Shown here piece by piece: positions 7,702 to 15,961 of a stretch of 64,000 nucleotides of DNA. Source of the stretch: Candidatus Rhodoferax bjergmarkensis (GTDB taxonomy: Bacteria > Pseudomonadota > Gammaproteobacteria > Burkholderiales > Burkholderiaceae_C). Position 1 is the first letter of the stretch. Every line of letters begins with the position of its first letter. The notes below the pieces were generated by a model. It did no database searches and was not told where the DNA came from. It worked only from the letters and a program-made list of their open reading frames with translations. The translations under genes and the position numbers were made by a program. Location: contig JADJFX010000003.1 in the NCBI GenBank assembly GCA_016708345.1, positions 62,001 through 126,000 on the forward strand, read 5' to 3'.

Positions 7702-8078
7702 GCCGTGGGCGTGCAGAGTTCCACCAGAAAACCGTTGATGTCGGCCACATAGGCAATCGTCTGGCCCCAGGGCATCACCTCCACCGGGCGAATGGGCGTG
7801 GCCCCGGCGGCCACGGCGCGCTCCAGCGCGGCGGCTACGTCTGGGGTGCACAGCGCAATCTCAAAGCAAGGCGCATGCGCGTTGGCAGCCTGCGGGTTCT
7901 TGCCCAGTTGCTGCATCAGCCGGTGGGCTGAAAACGCCAGCGCCGTGCTGCCCGTCTCCAGCTCGCCGTAGTCCCCGCTTTCATGGAGAAAACGGGTGGT
8001 GAGCCCGAAGGCCGCCTCGTAAAACTTGAGCGTGGCCGGTACGTCTGGCACGTAGAGGATGGTGTAGCCGAGTTGCAT
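7698..8078 (-). CDS. VOC superfamily (glyoxalase/bleomycin-resistance-like) protein
   Basis: 126 residues from ATG 8078, chosen because the fold starts at MQLGYTILYVPDVPATLKFYEAAFGL. A longer frame to 8198 adds 40 residues with no VOC character. Two beta-alpha-beta-beta-beta modules are visible (residues 1-55 and 70-126), with a C-terminal strand QTIAYVADINGFLVELCTP carrying the usual metal-ligand Glu. Substrate unknown. It is convergent with the toxin gene; their 3' ends meet in a copy of the repeat. Confidence 0.87.
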   Translation of the reverse strand: MQLGYTILYVPDVPATLKFYEAAFGLTTRFLHESGDYGELETGSTALAFSAHRLMQQLGKNPQAANAHAPCFEIALCTPDVAAALERAVAAGATPIRPVEVMPWGQTIAYVADINGFLVELCTPTA

Positions 8079-8188
8079 TGGGGTTCCGGGATAGGTTGGA
8101 AAAGCCCACAGCGTAGCGCATACGTGATTCGGGTTTGGCCCCTTTTCAATTGCAGATGCCCTGCTGGTGGGCGTGCTGATAAGTCCCA

Positions 8189-8309
8189 GTTTTGGCAACG
8201 CTGGGCAAGTGCTCTGCGGATACGGCGCTGCGTGACATCAACGACCTGCTGGCGCGCGGCGTGCTGCGCAGACTGGAGGATGGGGGCGCAGTACGGGGTA
8301 CGAATTGAG
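8189..8309 (+). pseudogene. remnant of a Fic-family protein C-terminus
   Basis: The plus frame from 8189 reads VLATLGKCSADTALRDINDL then LLARGVLRR-LEDGG. With a +1 shift near 8285 it continues GRSTGYELR. This matches the winged-helix end of Fic/DUF4172-type AMPylators (...TATRDLxxLVxxGxL...GRSTxYxL). There is no start codon and no FIC motif, so only the tail remains. The 400 bases between the VOC and ATPase genes hold this remnant and repeat copy 5, nothing else I can recognise. Confidence 0.5.
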
Positions 8310-8310
8310 G

Positions 8311-8372
8311 GACAAATAGGGCTTTAGCCCTCGTGGAACGTGCGCAAGCAGCTATCAAAAACAAAGCAAATA
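8311..8372. repeat. dispersed palindromic repeat, copy 5
   Basis: Reverse orientation: GGGCTTTAGCCCTCGTGGAA, CGTGCGCAAGCAGCTATCAA. It follows the Fic remnant. Confidence 0.87.
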
Positions 8373-8478
8373 TCTTGAATAAATTGATACACAATTTCAA
8401 CTAGCCATAGATGAAATTTAAATTGGTCGTACGTTAAGTTAAAATTTGTCAATCATTTAGCGCCTTGAATTTCACAAC

Positions 8479-9750
8479 ATGACCAGCGTTGCATCCACGT
8501 CATCTAGTCCGGCTATCGCCCGCTATGTTCAGGGCAAAATCGCTACCGCCTTGCAAGACACCCGCGTGGTGCTGCTTGTTGGGCCACGACAGGCGGGCAA
8601 AACCACGCTGGCCCGGCTGTATGCCAGCATTGACCGCCCCTACCTCACGCTGGACGACCCCGCCACCTTGGCTGCGGCGCGTTCAGACCCCACCGGGTTC
8701 GTGCGTGGTTTGAAGCAAGCCGTGATCGACGAAGTGCAGCGCGCGCCCGACCTGCTGCTGGCCATCAAAGAAAGCGTGGACAAAGACCAGGCACCGGGCC
8801 GCTTCCTGCTGACCGGCTCCACCAACCTCATGGCCATGCCTTTGGTGGCCGACTCGCTTGCCGGGCGACTTGAAGTCATCACCCTGCTGCCTTTTGCCCA
8901 GGCCGAACTGGCTGGCACCGGGGGCGACCTGCTGGACCGTCTGTTTGACGGTGCCGGTTTGCCCGCCGTGGTGAACCCACTGGTGGGTGACGATTTGATG
9001 GCGTGCGTGCTCCAAGGTGGCTACCCCGAGGCGCTGCGCCGCACCAGCGCCAGCCGCCGTCAAGCCTGGCTGCAAGACTACGTGGCGCTGATTCTGGACC
9101 GCGACGTGCGCGACATCGCCAACATCGACCAGCTGGACCGTATGCCGCGCCTGCTTGACGTGCTGGCCGCCCACGCCGGGCAGTTGGTCAACCACAGCAG
9201 TTATGGCGCGGCGCTGGGGCTGACCACCCCCACGGCGCAAAAATATGTGGGCATATTGGAGCGGCTGTTTCTGCTGCGCCAAGTGCCACCCTGGTCACAC
9301 AACGCCGTCAGTCGCCTTACCAAAACACCCAAACTGCATTTTTTGGACACCGGCTTGCTGGCAGCGCTGCGCGATGTCACGGCCAGCCAACTGCAGAAAG
9401 ACCGCACCACCGATCGCACGGCATGGGGCCCCTTGCTGGAAAACTTTGTGGTGTCCGAAGTGCTCAAACTCATCACCTGGTCCGACAAGCGCGTGCGCGT
9501 CTCGCACTTTCGCACCAAAGAGCAAGACGAGGTCGACCTGGTGTTGGAAGACCGGCGCGGGCGCGTGATCGGCATCGAAGTTAAAGCCAGTGCCACCGTG
9601 CGCCCCCAAGACCTGCGCGGCCTGCGCCAGCTGCAAGCCGCTGTGGGGGACAAGTTTGTGCAGGGCCTGGTGCTGCACGACCATGACCGCATCACGCCGT
9701 TTGACGAAAAGCTGCATGCGGCACCGGTGTCGATGCTGTGGCAGGGCTAG
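8479..9750 (+). CDS. AAA ATPase with DUF4143 C-terminal domain
   Basis: 423 residues. N-terminal AAA_14-type P-loop domain: Walker A GPRQAGKTT (about 34-42), Walker B AVIDEVQRAP (about 79-88), sensor FLLTGSTNL. Then a helical linker with DYVALILDRDVRDIANI (hallmark of these proteins) and a winged-helix LVNHSSYGAALGLTTPTAQKY. The C-terminal DUF4143 has a PD-(D/E)XK-like pattern EVDLVLEDRRGRVIGIEVKAS (about 354-374). Such single-gene ATPases are abundant in accessory regions; a role in defence or stress is suggested by context but unproven. It is complete. Confidence 0.88.
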   Translation: MTSVASTSSSPAIARYVQGKIATALQDTRVVLLVGPRQAGKTTLARLYASIDRPYLTLDDPATLAAARSDPTGFVRGLKQAVIDEVQRAPDLLLAIKESVDKDQAPGRFLLTGSTNLMAMPLVADSLAGRLEVITLLPFAQAELAGTGGDLLDRLFDGAGLPAVVNPLVGDDLMACVLQGGYPEALRRTSASRRQAWLQDYVALILDRDVRDIANIDQLDRMPRLLDVLAAHAGQLVNHSSYGAALGLTTPTAQKYVGILERLFLLRQVPPWSHNAVSRLTKTPKLHFLDTGLLAALRDVTASQLQKDRTTDRTAWGPLLENFVVSEVLKLITWSDKRVRVSHFRTKEQDEVDLVLEDRRGRVIGIEVKASATVRPQDLRGLRQLQAAVGDKFVQGLVLHDHDRITPFDEKLHAAPVSMLWQG

Positions 9751-9764
9751 TTGGGGCACTTTTC

Positions 9765-9833
9765 GGTGCCAAAACGGGCTGTAGTCCCCGTGGAATTTGC
9801 GTGAGCAGCTATTGAAATGATAGTAAATTCACT
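9765..9833. repeat. dispersed palindromic repeat, copy 6
   Basis: Reverse orientation: GGGCTGTAGTCCCCGTGGAA, TTTGCGTGAGCAGCTATTGA, then TAGTAAATTC. It lies between the ATPase gene and the AbiEii remnant. Confidence 0.83.
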
Positions 9834-9842
9834 TTTTTGCGC

Positions 9843-10465
9843 TCAATCAAGTCCGGCAATATTCGATGCAGCATTTGCGAGCGCGGACTGTAGCCTGGTT
9901 CGCAGAGCACTCACCACCTTGTTCAGCGGCATAGGTGCCAGAGTGTTCTTTTTCAGGAACGCCGCCCACAGCGCCTGGCGCGATTGATCGTTGGCGAACT
10001 CGTCACTCAAGCCAATCGGCAGCTCGGTCGGCAACGGGGCTCCCCGGCGGTTGAAGGTGGCGGCAATGGCGCTGGCCAACATGCCAGAGTCCAATGCCTC
10101 GCGGTCCAACAGAATCCACAGGTCGAGATAGTCCTTCAACCTGCTGTTGGTCATGCCCAGCCGCACGATGGCGTGCAACTTTTCCGCCACAACTGTGTAG
10201 ACCGGGTAGGTGCGCAACCGGGGGGCTGGAAAGTCGGCAATCAACACCGGGTAAGTAGCGTCCACCGGGCCGGGTGTTATGGCGTCACCAAAGCCGATAT
10301 CGATTTGTGTCTTGCAGCGGGCGCGGGCCAACTCTGCCGACACCAACACCCGCGCACCCGAATATCCAGTGCGTAGCGCACCAGCACCGCGTTGAAATCC
10401 GTCTGCTCTGCCTTGGCGATATTGAGCAGTCGCGCCCGAACGGAAGCCGCCAGGTTTTGCGCCAT
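9843..10465 (-). pseudogene. AbiEii/AbiGii-type nucleotidyltransferase toxin, internally deleted
   Basis: The ATG at 10465 directly follows the stop of the AbiEi-like gene (TGAATG) and begins MAQNLAASVRARLLNIAKAE...FNAVLVRYA, the normal N-terminus of AbiEii. After about 35 residues the family's catalytic segment (GSD-type nucleotidyltransferase motif and following about 90 residues) is missing. The sequence resumes in another frame as ELARARCKTQIDIGFGDAIT, PAPRLRTYPVYTVVAEKLHA and MTNSRLKDYLDLWILL, the second half of the family. So there is one deletion plus a frameshift. The product cannot be an active toxin. Confidence 0.82.
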
Positions 10466-11083
10466 TCAGCCCCCGTGCCCCAGGGTTTCAAGATAGGGCC
10501 GCATCACGTTGGCCACCCGGCAAATCTTGGCAAAGCGCCACAGGTCGTTGGCAGTGGTTTTGTTGGTGGCCAGCGCCTCTCTCAAAGCCTCTATGGCCAC
10601 ATCGAGCCCAACCTTGTTGCGGTGCTTAAAGCAGTCTGCAATCGTCTTGGCCACGCCATACACCGGCAGCTCGACCTGGTCGGCGCACACCACCTCTATG
10701 CCCTGGGCATACGCCTCGCCTGAAAACTGCACCATCTTCACCGGTGGATAGTCCATCTTGGGCACGTGGCTGCCCTGGGGCATGGCTATCCACACCTGGC
10801 GCGGCAACTGCGTGGTGAGTTGGTGAATTTGCAAGGCCGTGAGCAAACAAAACACGGCTTGCGGAACCTTCACCGCAATGGTGGCCAGGCTCTCATGCTC
10901 GGCACCTTGGCGCTCGGGCAGCCGGTAGACGCCGCGCCCCACGCGCTCCAACTGACCGCTGGCCGCCAGCCGCGAGAGCACCACGCGGGCAATACCCAGC
11001 TCCTGCAAATGGCTTGCGCGCAACAGGCCCCGCTGGCTGGCCAGGGCCAGGACGCTTTGGGTTTGGGTGTCGGTGGTTTGCAT
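10466..11083 (-). CDS. AbiEi-type antitoxin/transcriptional repressor
   Basis: 205 residues. N-terminal winged helix (SVLALASQRGLLRASHLQEL, GIARVVLSRLAASGQLERVG, RGVYRL) followed by the AbiEi C-terminal domain (VFCLLTALQIHQLTTQLPRQVWIAM; QVELPVYGVAKTIADCFKHR; GLDVAIEALREAL). AbiEi proteins bind inverted repeats upstream of their operon and antagonise the AbiEii toxin. The gene is intact while its toxin partner is deleted, so it is an orphan antitoxin. GGAAC/GTTCC half-sites just upstream (11085-11103) could be an operator. Confidence 0.87.
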   Translation of the reverse strand: MQTTDTQTQSVLALASQRGLLRASHLQELGIARVVLSRLAASGQLERVGRGVYRLPERQGAEHESLATIAVKVPQAVFCLLTALQIHQLTTQLPRQVWIAMPQGSHVPKMDYPPVKMVQFSGEAYAQGIEVVCADQVELPVYGVAKTIADCFKHRNKVGLDVAIEALREALATNKTTANDLWRFAKICRVANVMRPYLETLGHGG

Positions 11084-11232
11084 GGAACCCGGAGTATGTT
11101 CCGTTTGTGCGTTAACTTCAAGTAAGTAGAGAATTTATGGAACAACATGGCTCATTCGGCGTCGGCAGGCCCAGAATTCTTCAGCTCCGCAAACTTGGCT
11201 GCCATCGTCGGGTTTCCCCTTTTCAATGTGGA

Positions 11233-12633
11233 TCACCACGCACCCAACTCAATCCAACGTGGCTTGCGGCGAGTCGCAATCTCCTCCCGAAAGAATTGTT
11301 TGAACGTCAAGACGTTCGGCTCATTGGAATATTCGACGACAGTCCTGTCGGCTTTAAAGGCCTCTGGAACAACCAGTGTGATCTGTAGATTGGCCATATC
11401 TCTGACAGCAGACCGGGTGACTTTCTCATCCATGGTTGCCAAAAAAACGGTGCAGTTGCGCTGCTCCATGGGGACTTGCTTCCAGCGTTCACGCAAAGTG
11501 GTTTTGGCGGCCAGCACCAGCGCATCAGCTGATTTGCTTACGTAAAGCGGCTTGTTGGGCAATACAAAATCTGGTCTGCGTGTGCTAACCACTGCTTGTT
11601 CGGCATGGGGGATTTGACCCGCTTCAAGCATCGTGCGAATATGGGCTTCAAAGCCGGTGCCAACACGCGTTTTTCGCTGCTGCGACGCGTTGAGCATCAC
11701 TTGGTACAGCGGAATGAAATTACGAACTACCCGCTGAACGATTTGTTCAGTCGTTGGTGCTATACCATCGCGAAAAATGATTTCCAGCGCTTGTGCTGCC
11801 CGAAAGCGCAGTTCATGCAAACGGTAAATCGTGAACTCGATTTCGGTGGTCAAATGTCGCAACTCATTGCCGGGCTGGTCAAGCAAGAACGGGTTAAAAG
11901 ATCGTCGCGCATCGGCGGCCAGCCATGTTGACTGCGCCAGCGCTGTAATGGCGGAACCATCCGGTATTTGGCGGTACTGCATGATCAGCTGTGGCAAGGT
12001 CCCGTTATGAGCTGCGGCAATAAATTCGCCGATCAGAACATCTATTTCACTGGCAATGCTTTCTGGTGCGGCATCAATTGTTGGCGGATCAAAAACGCCA
12101 GCCAAAAAAGACGGAAGCATTTCAAATCGCTGTTCAACGATGGCATAAACGAGCGTTCCTGAGTCAATAGTCAGGCACTCAAAAAAGACCCCTTCATCAT
12201 CGCGCTTGCGGCCGAGGACAACAAAGGATGCAGGGCCAATATTTGCAAAAGCCGCCTTGGGTGGCACTGTGAAGTGAGCCTCAGATGACTTGTTGGTAAA
12301 CCTGCGGTATGTCATCTCTTTCGCTTCATCCCGAAAACCAGGCCAGCGTGCGCGAATGGTTCTCTGGAGAATGTGAGGTTTGTCGGTTCGTATCTGCAAG
12401 TCTTGATCCGATGGGAAAAAGTCACCCCGGAATTCAATGGGAACATAAAAACCAACTTGTTTGTTCTCGGGTTTTGGCCATGCCCACGCACGATCATTCT
12501 TCGAGAGCTTTTTGATCGCCACTTTGTCAGCACCTTCATAGAGCGCATCGAGTCTTCGCAGCAGCTCAACGTCAGCATCTGACAACACGCCATCAATCAG
12601 GTTCTCGTCACTCATTTCGATATTTATCGCCAA
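11233..12633 (-). CDS. EcoRII-like type II restriction endonuclease
   Basis: 466 residues from a TTG with a well-placed AAGGGGA ribosome site six bases upstream; an ATG six codons later (12615) is the alternative. The C-terminal third is the EcoRII-type catalytic domain: VGTGFEAHIRTMLEAGQIPH, RRPDFVLPNKPLY (Asp about 355) and LVLAAKTTLRERWKQV (Lys about 377), the D-x(n)-E/AxK core with the downstream Arg/Lys. The N-terminal 290 residues would be the effector/specificity domain. EcoRII cuts CCWGG and needs two sites. Its partner methylase and Vsr gene, just upstream in the same operon, fit that specificity. The longer N-terminal part relative to EcoRII (404 aa) is worth noting. Confidence 0.83.
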   Translation of the reverse strand: MAINIEMSDENLIDGVLSDADVELLRRLDALYEGADKVAIKKLSKNDRAWAWPKPENKQVGFYVPIEFRGDFFPSDQDLQIRTDKPHILQRTIRARWPGFRDEAKEMTYRRFTNKSSEAHFTVPPKAAFANIGPASFVVLGRKRDDEGVFFECLTIDSGTLVYAIVEQRFEMLPSFLAGVFDPPTIDAAPESIASEIDVLIGEFIAAAHNGTLPQLIMQYRQIPDGSAITALAQSTWLAADARRSFNPFLLDQPGNELRHLTTEIEFTIYRLHELRFRAAQALEIIFRDGIAPTTEQIVQRVVRNFIPLYQVMLNASQQRKTRVGTGFEAHIRTMLEAGQIPHAEQAVVSTRRPDFVLPNKPLYVSKSADALVLAAKTTLRERWKQVPMEQRNCTVFLATMDEKVTRSAVRDMANLQITLVVPEAFKADRTVVEYSNEPNVLTFKQFFREEIATRRKPRWIELGAW

Positions 12634-12675
12634 CTGTGATCCCCTTAATTTACGGTTACAGAGCCACGGGAAAAA

Positions 12676-13104
12676 TCAACCCAGAGTTTTAAGTTTGGCA
12701 GCAACGGCCAACACCGCAGAACTGGGCATCTGGTACTTGCTTTCTTTCAATTCACATTCCCAAACCGTCAGTACGGTCCATCCTTTTGATTGCAGTTCCG
12801 CAGCAATGCGGCCATCTCTGTGAGCATTGCCATTCAACTTCTCCTGCCAGAACTGTGGATTGGTCGCCGGCCACTTGAAGTACGTGCATTCATGTCGATG
12901 CCAAAAGCACCCGTTTACAAAAATGACAGCGCGTTGTTTGGAAAAAACAATATCAGGTTTTCCCGGCAATCCATTTCCACCCAAACGATAGCGAAAACCC
13001 AATGAGTGAAGTGCTTTCCGAAGGAATATCTCCGGTTGAGTGTTCTTGCCTTGAATTCTCGCCATCATGCGGCTACGGGTAGCCGAATCTACAACATCAG
13101 TCAC
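12676..13104 (-). CDS. vsr: very short patch repair endonuclease Vsr
   Basis: 142 residues. Family signatures: SRMMARIQGKNTQPEIFLRK, LGFRYRLGG, LPGKPDIVFSKQRAVIFVNG (catalytic Asp), CFWHRHEC (zinc ligands and catalytic His) and a Trp-rich WPATNPQFW. Vsr nicks T:G mismatches that arise by deamination of methylated cytosines in CCWGG, protecting the genome next to a Dcm-type methylase. Its ATG overlaps the stop of the small preceding ORF (ATGA). Confidence 0.95.
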   Translation of the reverse strand: MTDVVDSATRSRMMARIQGKNTQPEIFLRKALHSLGFRYRLGGNGLPGKPDIVFSKQRAVIFVNGCFWHRHECTYFKWPATNPQFWQEKLNGNAHRDGRIAAELQSKGWTVLTVWECELKESKYQMPSSAVLAVAAKLKTLG

Positions 13105-13388
13105 AATTCAAAATGCTCAGGCTTTATGCCCATTGCTTTATGAAAATATTGCAAACCAACGTCATAGACCTTGTCACCATGGTTTGCAAACATGAGTTCC
13201 ACAGCCCTGTTGAGTTCGATGCACTCATCTGGTGTGAAGGTGGGTTTCCCGCTGGTAATGTTGATGATCGCCTCCGCTGGTTCGTCAGGGTGATAGAGAA
13301 GCCCAGCGAGATACATCTTATTGAACCAGCGGTTCATTGCAAAGAATGATTTTCCGGGCAGTGCTGGAATGCGCGATTTGATTTGCAT
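13101..13388 (-). CDS. unknown 95-aa protein between methyltransferase and vsr
   Basis: Start at ATG 13388 chosen because TTGGAGAA sits just upstream; a GTG at 13415 would overlap the methylase stop. No family recognised. Sequence starts MQIKSRIPALPGKSFFAMNR, has hydrophobic MYLAGLLYHPDEPAEAIINI, then acidic helices (FTPDECIELNRAVELMFANH) and ends KAMGIKPEHFEL. No membrane segment or signal. The four-base overlap with vsr and tight spacing to the methylase place it inside the restriction-modification operon, so a role there (control, modulation of the nuclease) is possible but not shown. Confidence 0.7.
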   Translation of the reverse strand: MQIKSRIPALPGKSFFAMNRWFNKMYLAGLLYHPDEPAEAIINITSGKPTFTPDECIELNRAVELMFANHGDKVYDVGLQYFHKAMGIKPEHFEL

Positions 13389-13404
13389 GAAGTTCTCCAA
13401 AAAA

Positions 13405-14685
13405 TTATGCGGCACGCCGATTGGGGATTAGCTCATGTTGAACTGCTTCGACGATCAATGGCTTTAGAGCAAGGGCTACAGCTTTCATCACTGGTACAAC
13501 GACAGAGTTTCCGAACTGCTTGTATGCACGCGTATCCGACACAGGAATCCTGAACGTATCCGGGAATCCCATCAACCGGGCGCATTCACGGGGGGTCAGT
13601 CGGCGTGGATTCTTTTTGGCACCCTGACTGAAAAGAATTTCAGAGCCATCTTTGTAGTAGCGCGCCGACAGGGTCCGGGTAACGCTCTCTGGCGTGACCA
13701 AACCGAAGCCAAAACCATTACCGGCATCCTGGTGTTTCTTCTTGTAGTTTTGCAGGTATTGCCAAAGGTTGTCAGTCAATGTGTACTTGTCCAGCACCTT
13801 GCGCTTGGCGTGATCGTAGTAGTTGGCACCATCTGAATCCAACGCTGGTTCGCCGGTCTTTTTGTGGATGATTTCGCCCAGCTTGTGATTGCCCTTGGGT
13901 GGCAAATCAACCATATTCCAATCAAATTCGACAGGATCACGAAACCCGACAATGAGGATGCGCTCGCGGTGCTGCGGAACAAAGTGGGCCCCGTCGATGA
14001 CCTTGTGAAAAACCAGATAACCCAACTCCTCACGTAGCGTGCGAATGATCACGTCAAAGGTACGCCCCTTGTCGTGCGACTGAAGGTTTTTAACGTTCTC
14101 CAACATGAAGGCTTTGGGGCGTTTGGCGGCGATGATGCGTGCAACATCAAAAAAAAGTGTGCCTTGCGTTTCGTCTGCAAACCCATGCGCCCGTCCCAGC
14201 GCATTTTTCTTGGATACACCGGCAATGGAGAATGGCTGACACGGAAAACCACCCAATAAAACGTCGTGATCGGGGATGTCGTTGGCGTCGATTTTGGTGA
14301 TGTCGCCATTGATTGGCTCCTTACCGCCAAAGTTGGCCATGTAGGTGCGCTGCGCGTAGCTGTCCCATTCGCTGGTGAATACGCATTCACCACCAATGGC
14401 TTCAAACGCCAACCGAATGCCGCCGATTCCGGCAAATAAATCGATAAATTTGAAGTCGGCGTTGGAGTTCGTAGCTGGCTGAAACGGCAGCAATCGTTGC
14501 AATGCCATGCTGACATATTGGGGTGGGTGTGATTCCCCGACTTCCCAACGCCGGACTTGACGCTCACTCACGCCAAGGTGTTTTGCAATGGCATTTTGCG
14601 AGTGGTGTTGCCGGGCTGCTGCGAGGTATTCCAGCGCGGCTGTGTCGTTCAGGGTGTTCAGCATTTTATTCATAAAAGTCATCAT
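13405..14685 (-). CDS. DNA (cytosine-5) methyltransferase, Dcm/EcoRII-like, with N-terminal HTH
   Basis: 426 residues from ATG 14685. N-terminal helix-turn-helix (NAIAKHLGVSERQVRRWEVG, about 31-50), then the ordered m5C motifs: I FIDLFAGIGGIRLAFE, IV GGFPCQPFSIAG with the catalytic Cys, VI MLENVKNL, VIII PQHRERILIVGF, IX RRLTPRECARLMGF, X YKQFGNSVVVPV. The HTH before motif I is characteristic of the EcoRII/Dcm group (CCWGG). These HTH regions let the enzyme repress its own gene, and a perfect palindrome abuts the start codon here. Other in-frame ATGs at 14682, 14673 and 14664 leave the start uncertain by a few residues. Confidence 0.92.
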   Translation of the reverse strand: MMTFMNKMLNTLNDTAALEYLAAARQHHSQNAIAKHLGVSERQVRRWEVGESHPPQYVSMALQRLLPFQPATNSNADFKFIDLFAGIGGIRLAFEAIGGECVFTSEWDSYAQRTYMANFGGKEPINGDITKIDANDIPDHDVLLGGFPCQPFSIAGVSKKNALGRAHGFADETQGTLFFDVARIIAAKRPKAFMLENVKNLQSHDKGRTFDVIIRTLREELGYLVFHKVIDGAHFVPQHRERILIVGFRDPVEFDWNMVDLPPKGNHKLGEIIHKKTGEPALDSDGANYYDHAKRKVLDKYTLTDNLWQYLQNYKKKHQDAGNGFGFGLVTPESVTRTLSARYYKDGSEILFSQGAKKNPRRLTPRECARLMGFPDTFRIPVSDTRAYKQFGNSVVVPVMKAVALALKPLIVEAVQHELIPNRRAA

Positions 14686-14705
14686 ACCGGACAAAATGTC
14701 CGGTA
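14685..14705. promoter_or_regulatory. candidate autoregulatory operator at the methyltransferase start
   Basis: Perfect palindrome TACCGGACA-AAA-TGTCCGGTA. Its last base on the minus strand is the A of the methylase ATG. An HTH-bearing methylase bound here would block initiation or translation of its own gene. Confidence 0.65.
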
Positions 14706-14789
14706 TTCATCCCCCTGATAAATAAACAGTGATAATCACAAAGATTTCAAAGAATCAATCGTCGCTTTATGAGCTTGGCATCAGCCCAT

Positions 14790-14997
14790 ACGGTGATTTC
14801 GGCTGCGGGAACCAAAGAGGGGCATCCCAACCTCTCCCCAATCCCCCCCCCCCACCCCAATCACCAACCTCTGCGTAGCCCGCGTCGCCGCCTCATAAAA
14901 CACCCGCGCGGCCTCCTTTTCAACCTCCCCCGGCGCAGGCATGTGCCCCACGCCGGGCAGGGCCACCACGGGGAATTCCAGGCCTTTGCTGACCTTC
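14790..14997 (-). pseudogene. duplicated 3' end of the NERD helicase gene
   Basis: The minus frame reads KVSKGLEFPVVALPGVGHMP, then a variant EKEAARVFYEAATRATQRLV. This repeats the last about 55 codons of the helicase at 15962-17773 with scattered differences. It begins at an ATGAAGGTCAGC also present in the helicase and carries an 11-C tract (14843-14853). It has no independent start context and is not a gene. Confidence 0.8.
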
Positions 14998-15003
14998 ATG
15001 TCA

Positions 15004-15884
15004 TCACTCATCATCCAAGTCCCCCAATAACACCCCGCGCCGCGCCAGCCGCTCGCGCGCTTCAAGCAAAGCTGCATGCAGCTTTTGTTCCAGCTCGGCT
15101 TTGGGTGGCAGTTCGGTCCAGTATTCGGCCACGGTGATGCCGTCTTTGTGCATTTGCAGCAGCTCCACCTGTTCGCGGCTGGATTCGGCGCACAGGATGA
15201 GGCCGATGGGGACCTTTTCGTCCGGCCCAGTTCCAGGATGAAGGCTTCCAGCTGGCGCAGGATGGCGGCTTCCAAATCGGCCTCGTCATGGCCCTGGCGC
15301 AGGCCCAAGAAGTCGAGAAAGTACGGGTCTTTGAAGACCAGGGCGGGGGCGGTGTTGGTGGCAGCGACCGGCTCAGCCTGAACGGGGGTGTTGGTCTGCA
15401 AGGCGGCAAGCTCGGTGCGCTCGAAGGCCTTGCGTTCGATCTGGTGGTGCAACTCGCGCACGCTCCAGCGAGATTCCACACTTTGCTGGGCATAAAACCA
15501 ACGGGCGGCATCTGTTTTGACGGGTAATAGTTGCAGAAAATGCGTCCAGCTCAAATGTCGCATCAGTGATGCGACTTTCTCGGTATCCGGAAAAGCCACT
15601 GCAAACTGCACCATGCGGCGCAGGTTTTTGGCTTCAAAGCCACGGCCAAATTCTTGCGCCAGCTGATCCCCCACGCGGCTAATCAACTGGTCACCATATT
15701 TGGCACGGTCCGCGCCGCCCAGCACTTCGGAGCGCAGCCTTTGGCCCACGCTCCAATACAGCCGAGTCAGCTCCGCATTCACGGCACCCGCCAGCCGCTG
15801 GCGGCTGCTGGCAATCAGCGTGCGCAGTTCGGCGTGCAGGGTGTCAAGAGGCGCGGGCACCGGGTTGTGTGTTGTTTCTTTCAT
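15004..15884 (-). pseudogene. DUF1016 (YhcG-type) PD-(D/E)XK nuclease, core deleted and frameshifted
   Basis: The first 220 residues are a normal DUF1016 N-terminal domain (LTRLYWSVGQRLRSEVL, GRGFEAKNLRRMVQFAVAFP, SWTHFLQLLPVK, YAQQSVESRWSVRELHHQIE, FKDPYFLDFLGL, LEAFILELG). At about 15230 the sequence jumps, with a frame change, to DEKVPIGLILCAESSREQVE ... VAEYWTELPPKAELEQKLHA, the end of the family. About 60 residues between, which hold the catalytic PD-(D/E)XK motif (family pattern FYIDLLFYHRxL...LxxIELK), are missing. The reading frame then ends at 15004. The nuclease is dead. Confidence 0.85.
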
Positions 15885-15961
15885 GCTAATTTACCGGTCA
15901 AGTTCCCAGCCAAGTGGCGCGCAAGGAGTATTGCGACAAATAAAGTGGCGCGATTCTGTTG

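Noticed and set aside
11140..11232. Tiny minus-strand frame ending MAAKFAELKNSGPADAE after the endonuclease gene
   Set aside because: Only 17 codons, no ribosome site and no recognised family; could be a gene fragment but unsupported.
14843..14853. 11-C tract as a phase-variation switch
   Set aside because: It lies in the dead duplicated helicase tail, so slippage has no protein to switch.
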